A stretch of DNA of 6,583 nucleotides from positions 1 to 6,583 of the forward strand of contig VGPP01000095.1 of NCBI GenBank assembly GCA_016882585.1, read 5' to 3'. The notes beneath the pieces were generated by a model. That model ran no database searches. It had not been told where the DNA came from and was given only the letters and a program-made list of their open reading frames with translations. The position numbers were made by a program, and so were the translations under genes. This stretch comes from Cyanobacteria bacterium M_surface_7_m2_037 (lineage in GTDB: Bacteria; Cyanobacteriota; Cyanobacteriia; PCC-6307; Cyanobiaceae). Every line of letters starts with the position of its first letter. Position 1 is the first letter of the stretch. Positions 5,327-6,583 of the stretch are shown piece by piece.

Positions 5327-5851
5327 ATGGTGCGTCTTGATCGATTGTTGAGCCTCGTGCGGCCAAGCGCCAGTTCCTCAGCTCGCCGCCCCTCACGTCA
5401 CAAGAGCCTGCTGCGTTTGTTGCGCCAACGGCTGCTGTGGCTGTGGCACCACGAGGGCAGCCATGGTCAGCGGGCCAGGGGGTTAGCGGCCGGCATTTTC
5501 ATGGGTTGCTTCCCCTTTTTCGGGTTGCAGATCGTGCTGGGGGTCGCCCTGGCCAGCGTGGTGCGCGGCAACCACATCCTGGCGGCAGCGGGCACCTGGA
5601 TCAGTAACCCCTTCACCTATCTGCCCCTCTACTGGTTCAACTACCAGTTGGGGTGTCTGCTGTTGGGGCCAGGGCCTGCCTTCCCCACCCTGCAGGAGCT
5701 GCAGCAAGCGCCCCTTTGGGATCTTGGGGTCGCGATGAGTGGTCGGCTGCTACTGGGTTCGCTGCTGGTGGGCTTGGTTAGCGCGGTGGTGCTGGGCGGT
5801 GGCTACTGGCTTCTGCTGGAGCATCAGCATCGCCGCCGCGTTCAGTCCTGA
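5327..5851 (+). CDS. DUF2062 domain membrane protein
   Basis: 174-residue protein with a basic N-terminal segment (about 15-50, many Arg and Lys) and a DUF2062 domain: RARGLAAGIFMGCFPFFGLQ (49-68), a hydrophobic helix, RGN (80-82), then the hallmark GTWISNPFTYLPLYWFNY (89-106), and a last helix around 139-165. DUF2062 proteins are small membrane proteins of undefined biochemical function, sometimes found next to envelope or glycosyltransferase genes. It starts 30 bases after the permease stop with no terminator between them, so both are probably on one transcript. ATG 5327 is preceded by only weak purine-rich sequence (AAGG at 5311-5314). The 3' end overlaps the convergent CNNM-type gene by 10 bases. 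Family assignment is strong; role is unknown. Confidence 0.9.
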   Translation: MVRLDRLLSLVRPSASSSARRPSRHKSLLRLLRQRLLWLWHHEGSHGQRARGLAAGIFMGCFPFFGLQIVLGVALASVVRGNHILAAAGTWISNPFTYLPLYWFNYQLGCLLLGPGPAFPTLQELQQAPLWDLGVAMSGRLLLGSLLVGLVSAVVLGGGYWLLLEHQHRRRVQS

Positions 5852-6583
5852 GGTCCACCTGTGTTGTCGGGCAGGCGTTTCCAGCCGGCTAACACCCCAA
5901 GGATGTCTGCGGCGCTCACCAGCCCCACAAAGGCGCCAAATTCATCCACCACCACGCGCACAGAGCTCCGATCGCCCCGGCGGAATGTGGTGAGTAGGCG
6001 ATCGGCACGGATCATCTCCGGTACGTATTGAGGCGGATCGCAGAGCTCGCAAACCAGGCGCGCTCCCCCGCCTTGCAGCAGGGCGCCCAAGGCCTCCTCG
6101 CGGCTCTGCACCCCCAGCACCTCATCCACCTCCTCCCCCAGCACCACCCACCAGGCATCGTCGGGCGCGGCAAGGATTTCCTGGCGCACCGATTCGAGGC
6201 TGGCGGCTCCTGGCAGTGAGGGCGTCGCCACGCGCGACACCATCAGATCCCTTGCTGTGAGGTCGTTGAGGGCGAACACCTTGCCGATCATGGCCGCTTC
6301 ATCCGCCTCGATCTGGCCCTGCTGAGACCCCAGCCGTGCCATCAGATGAATTTCCCGCTCATTGGTGGTGAGATCGGCCTCTGCAGTGATCGCCGGCATC
6401 AGCTTCTCCAGCAGCAGCAGCAGCGGCAGGGTGAGTCGCTCCAGGAGCAGCAGCATCCGCGCTCCCCCCAGGGAGATCGGCATGGCGAAGCTGTTACCGA
6501 TCGCCTTCGGCAGGATCTCGCCGAACAAAATCACGGCCACGGTGAAGCTGATGTTGAAGATCAACAGCGCGGCGGTGCCTCCG
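5842..6583 (-). CDS. CNNM/CorC-type protein (DUF21 plus CBS pair), 5' end outside the window
   Basis: The last 246 residues of a membrane protein whose start lies beyond the right edge. The reading frame stays open to the edge, so the TTG at 6564 is an internal Leu codon, not a start. Numbering from the edge, the end of the DUF21 transmembrane domain carries FGEILPKAIG (20-29) and a further hydrophobic segment (about 37-63). A cytoplasmic linker with FALNDLTARDLMVSR (103-117) leads into two CBS motifs (about 113-172 and 178-233), the second with VVVDEFGAFVGLVSAADIL (210-228). Bacterial CNNM relatives such as CorC and MpfA are linked to Mg2+ homeostasis or efflux, and CBS pairs commonly bind adenine nucleotides. 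The protein stops soon after CBS2 and has no CorC_HlyC domain. It converges on the DUF2062 gene with a 10-base overlap of stop regions. Confidence 0.92.
   Translation of the reverse strand, partial: GGTAALLIFNISFTVAVILFGEILPKAIGNSFAMPISLGGARMLLLLERLTLPLLLLLEKLMPAITAEADLTTNEREIHLMARLGSQQGQIEADEAAMIGKVFALNDLTARDLMVSRVATPSLPGAASLESVRQEILAAPDDAWWVVLGEEVDEVLGVQSREEALGALLQGGGARLVCELCDPPQYVPEMIRADRLLTTFRRGDRSSVRVVVDEFGAFVGLVSAADILGVLAGWKRLPDNTGGPQD

Noticed and set aside
1..6583. Mobile element, CRISPR array, defence island or biosynthetic cluster
   Set aside because: No transposase or integrase, no terminal inverted repeats, no spaced direct repeats, no nuclease, toxin or biosynthetic domains. All genes are transport, envelope or regulatory types with uniform composition.

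Overview
The window looks like chromosomal DNA from a high-GC picocyanobacterium of the Cyanobium/Synechococcus type. This is an inference. It rests on the high GC content, the style of the proteins (an SLC13 permease carrying two RCK_C domains, a cysteine-poor Rrf2 regulator, a DUF2062 protein), two copies of the cyanobacterial HIP1 octamer GCGATCGC, and weak or absent Shine-Dalgarno sequences. There is no rRNA, tRNA, transposase, integrase, CRISPR array or other sign of a mobile element. No intergenic stretch exceeds about 175 bases, so the region is compact.

Layout from left to right. Positions 1-1570 (minus) hold the N-terminal 523 residues of a P-type, P2A-like cation (probably Ca2+) ATPase; its C-terminal half lies outside the window. 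Positions 1650-1967 (minus) encode a small predicted lipoprotein of unknown function. A 173-base divergent spacer follows, then a six-helix GAP/Sap-type protein of the LysE exporter superfamily at 2141-2842 (plus), which ends at a hairpin terminator. Convergent to it, 2899-3327 (minus) encodes an Rrf2-family regulator without the usual Fe-S cysteine cluster. Across a second divergent spacer (3328-3460), which contains a 14-bp perfect palindrome, lies a 611-residue SLC13/DASS permease with two RCK_C domains (3461-5296, plus). Thirty bases downstream is a DUF2062 membrane protein (5327-5851, plus), probably in the same transcript. The last gene (minus, 5842 to the right edge) is the C-terminal part of a CNNM/CorC-type DUF21-CBS protein; it overlaps the DUF2062 gene tail to tail by 10 bases.

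The common theme is the cell envelope and ion transport: a cation pump, a putative exporter, an anion permease, a CNNM-type membrane protein, a small lipoprotein and a DUF2062 protein. The most suggestive arrangement is the head-to-head pair of the Rrf2 regulator and the SLC13 permease. It could be a local regulatory unit for inorganic anion uptake, possibly sulfate, but the substrate cannot be read from the sequence. I found no convincing evidence of a new defence, mobile or RNA-based system. The window is best read as ordinary core or shell genome with a few features that merit checking.
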